Part shown: positions 4,742-5,507 of the stretch, one piece after another | Layout of the letters: every line of letters starts with the position of its first letter | Position numbering within the stretch: position 1 is the stretch's first letter | NCBI GenBank assembly: GCA_011052255.1 | Contig: DRJJ01000206.1 | Span: 1 to 5,507 of the forward strand | Length of the DNA: 5,507 bases | From: Gammaproteobacteria bacterium | GTDB lineage: Bacteria > Pseudomonadota > Gammaproteobacteria > DRJJ01 | Reading direction: 5' to 3' | Notes under the pieces: generated by a model | The model's input: the letters and a program-made list of their open reading frames with translations, nothing else | Told to the model about the DNA's origin: nothing | Databases searched by the model: none | Program-made: the position numbers and the translations under genes

Positions 4742-5507
4742 ATGCCACGTCCTACCCAGATATTTCGCTTGATTCATATCAATGTGGTACTGGTTCGTCA
4801 CGGCCTGGATGAACTAATCCTGGCTACCCATCTGTTACGGCCTGTGCGCTTTATGATGTACCTGACACCCTGGTACTGGTTGCGTAACCGCAGCCTCGAG
4901 CGTGGGGTGCGAATCAGACGTGCCCTGGAGGATCTGGGGCCTATATTCGTAAAATTTGGGCAAATACTGTCTACCCGTCGAGACCTGTTACCCGATGATA
5001 TAGCCGAAGAACTGATACGTCTTCAGGATCAGGTGCCGCCTTTTGATTCAGTCAGGGCACAGCAAATCATCGAAAAATCTTTTGGCAAACCGGTCAGCGA
5101 GCTTTTTGCGTCATTTGACGCACAACCTTTGGCTTCGGCTTCTATTGCGCAAGTCCATGCTGCGACCATGCACGATGGTCGCGAGGTGGTGGTCAAGGTT
5201 TTACGACCCGATATTGAACCGGTCATTCAACGAGACCTTGATTTACTGTATACCATTGCCGGACTGGCTGAACGTTTCTGGCAAGATGGCAAACGCTTAC
5301 ACCCGGTAGACGTGATCGGCGAATTCGACAAAGTGATACATGACGAACTGGACCTGGTACGAGAAGCTGCTAACGCCACCCAGTTACGGCGTAACTTTGA
5401 GGGGTCTGAACTACTATATGTGCCCAAAATAGACTGGGATTACGCACACAAGAACGCACTGGTCATGGAACGCATATCCGGCATACCCATAGGTGACATC
5501 GATAAAC
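4742..5507 (+). CDS. ubiB: UbiB, ubiquinone biosynthesis accessory protein (3' end outside window)
   Basis: This is UbiB of the atypical ADK/ABC1/COQ8 protein-kinase-like family. It is an ATPase needed for ubiquinone biosynthesis and is thought to help extract or present membrane-bound intermediates to the Ubi enzymes, not to phosphorylate proteins. The window holds the first 255 codons, against about 546 in E. coli. Visible features are GLDEL (21-25), the family KxGQ motif KFGQ (71-74), LSTRRDLLP (76-84), the alanine-rich loop PLASASIAQVH (129-139) replacing the kinase P-loop, the ATP-site lysine in VVVKVLRP (K152), DELDLVREAANA (201-212) and LRRNFE (215-220). The catalytic-loop region and the C-terminal membrane helices lie beyond the edge. 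The ATG matches the E. coli start within a residue, and a TGA lies in frame just upstream at 4727, yet no clear Shine-Dalgarno site precedes it. In E. coli ubiB follows ubiE and ubiJ; here neither lies upstream. Confidence 0.95.
   Translation, partial: MPRPTQIFRLIHINVVLVRHGLDELILATHLLRPVRFMMYLTPWYWLRNRSLERGVRIRRALEDLGPIFVKFGQILSTRRDLLPDDIAEELIRLQDQVPPFDSVRAQQIIEKSFGKPVSELFASFDAQPLASASIAQVHAATMHDGREVVVKVLRPDIEPVIQRDLDLLYTIAGLAERFWQDGKRLHPVDVIGEFDKVIHDELDLVREAANATQLRRNFEGSELLYVPKIDWDYAHKNALVMERISGIPIGDIDK

Noticed and set aside
5029..5427. Two antisense reading frames within ubiB
   Set aside because: They are shadows of a strongly conserved ubiB coding sequence and show no ribosome sites or recognisable protein features.

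Overview
The window looks like ordinary chromosome from a gammaproteobacterium. The best evidence is the truncated gene at the right end, whose translation follows Escherichia coli UbiB closely from the first residues (same start position, same GLDEL, KFGQ, LSTRRDL, PLASASIAQVH and LRRNFE segments). Other support comes from a lipoprotein signal, Sec signal peptides and a TesA-like esterase. Base composition is moderate and slightly AT-rich, and the intergenic regions are clearly AT-rich. I see no insertion sequence, phage gene, tRNA, rRNA or CRISPR array.

Layout, left to right. (1) Bases 1-731, + strand: the 3' part of a YkuE/YaeI-type metallophosphoesterase that enters from outside the window. 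(2) Bases 733-3148, - strand: a compact three-gene operon. In transcription order it encodes an SGNH-hydrolase lipoprotein, a protein with about six membrane segments and a helical-hairpin-like cytosolic tail, and a small membrane protein of the archaeal CDP-archaeol synthase (CarS/DUF46) family. The last gene ends one base from the end of the metallophosphoesterase gene, so the two converge with no room for a dedicated terminator. (3) Bases 3149-3380: a divergent AT-rich promoter region. (4) Bases 3381-3929, + strand: a secreted, lysine-rich, Cache-like protein with no signalling output domain. (5) Bases 3930-4015: a convergent intergenic stretch dominated by a long imperfect inverted repeat. 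(6) Bases 4016-4486, - strand: a TerB-like all-helical protein with two internal repeats. (7) Bases 4487-4741: a divergent intergenic region with several closely packed dyads. (8) Bases 4742-5507, + strand: the first 255 codons of ubiB, running off the right edge.

Possible teamwork: the esterase lipoprotein, the multi-pass protein and the CDP-lipid synthase homologue are very likely co-transcribed and all belong at the envelope. A role in lipid or envelope chemistry is reasonable, but no pathway can be read from the sequence. UbiB supports ubiquinone biosynthesis. Here it is not preceded by ubiE and ubiJ as in E. coli, and is instead divergent from the TerB-like gene. The most unusual content is the operon combining an archaeal-type CDP-lipid synthase homologue with an uncharacterised membrane protein. 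I found no convincing evidence for a wholly new defence or mobile system.
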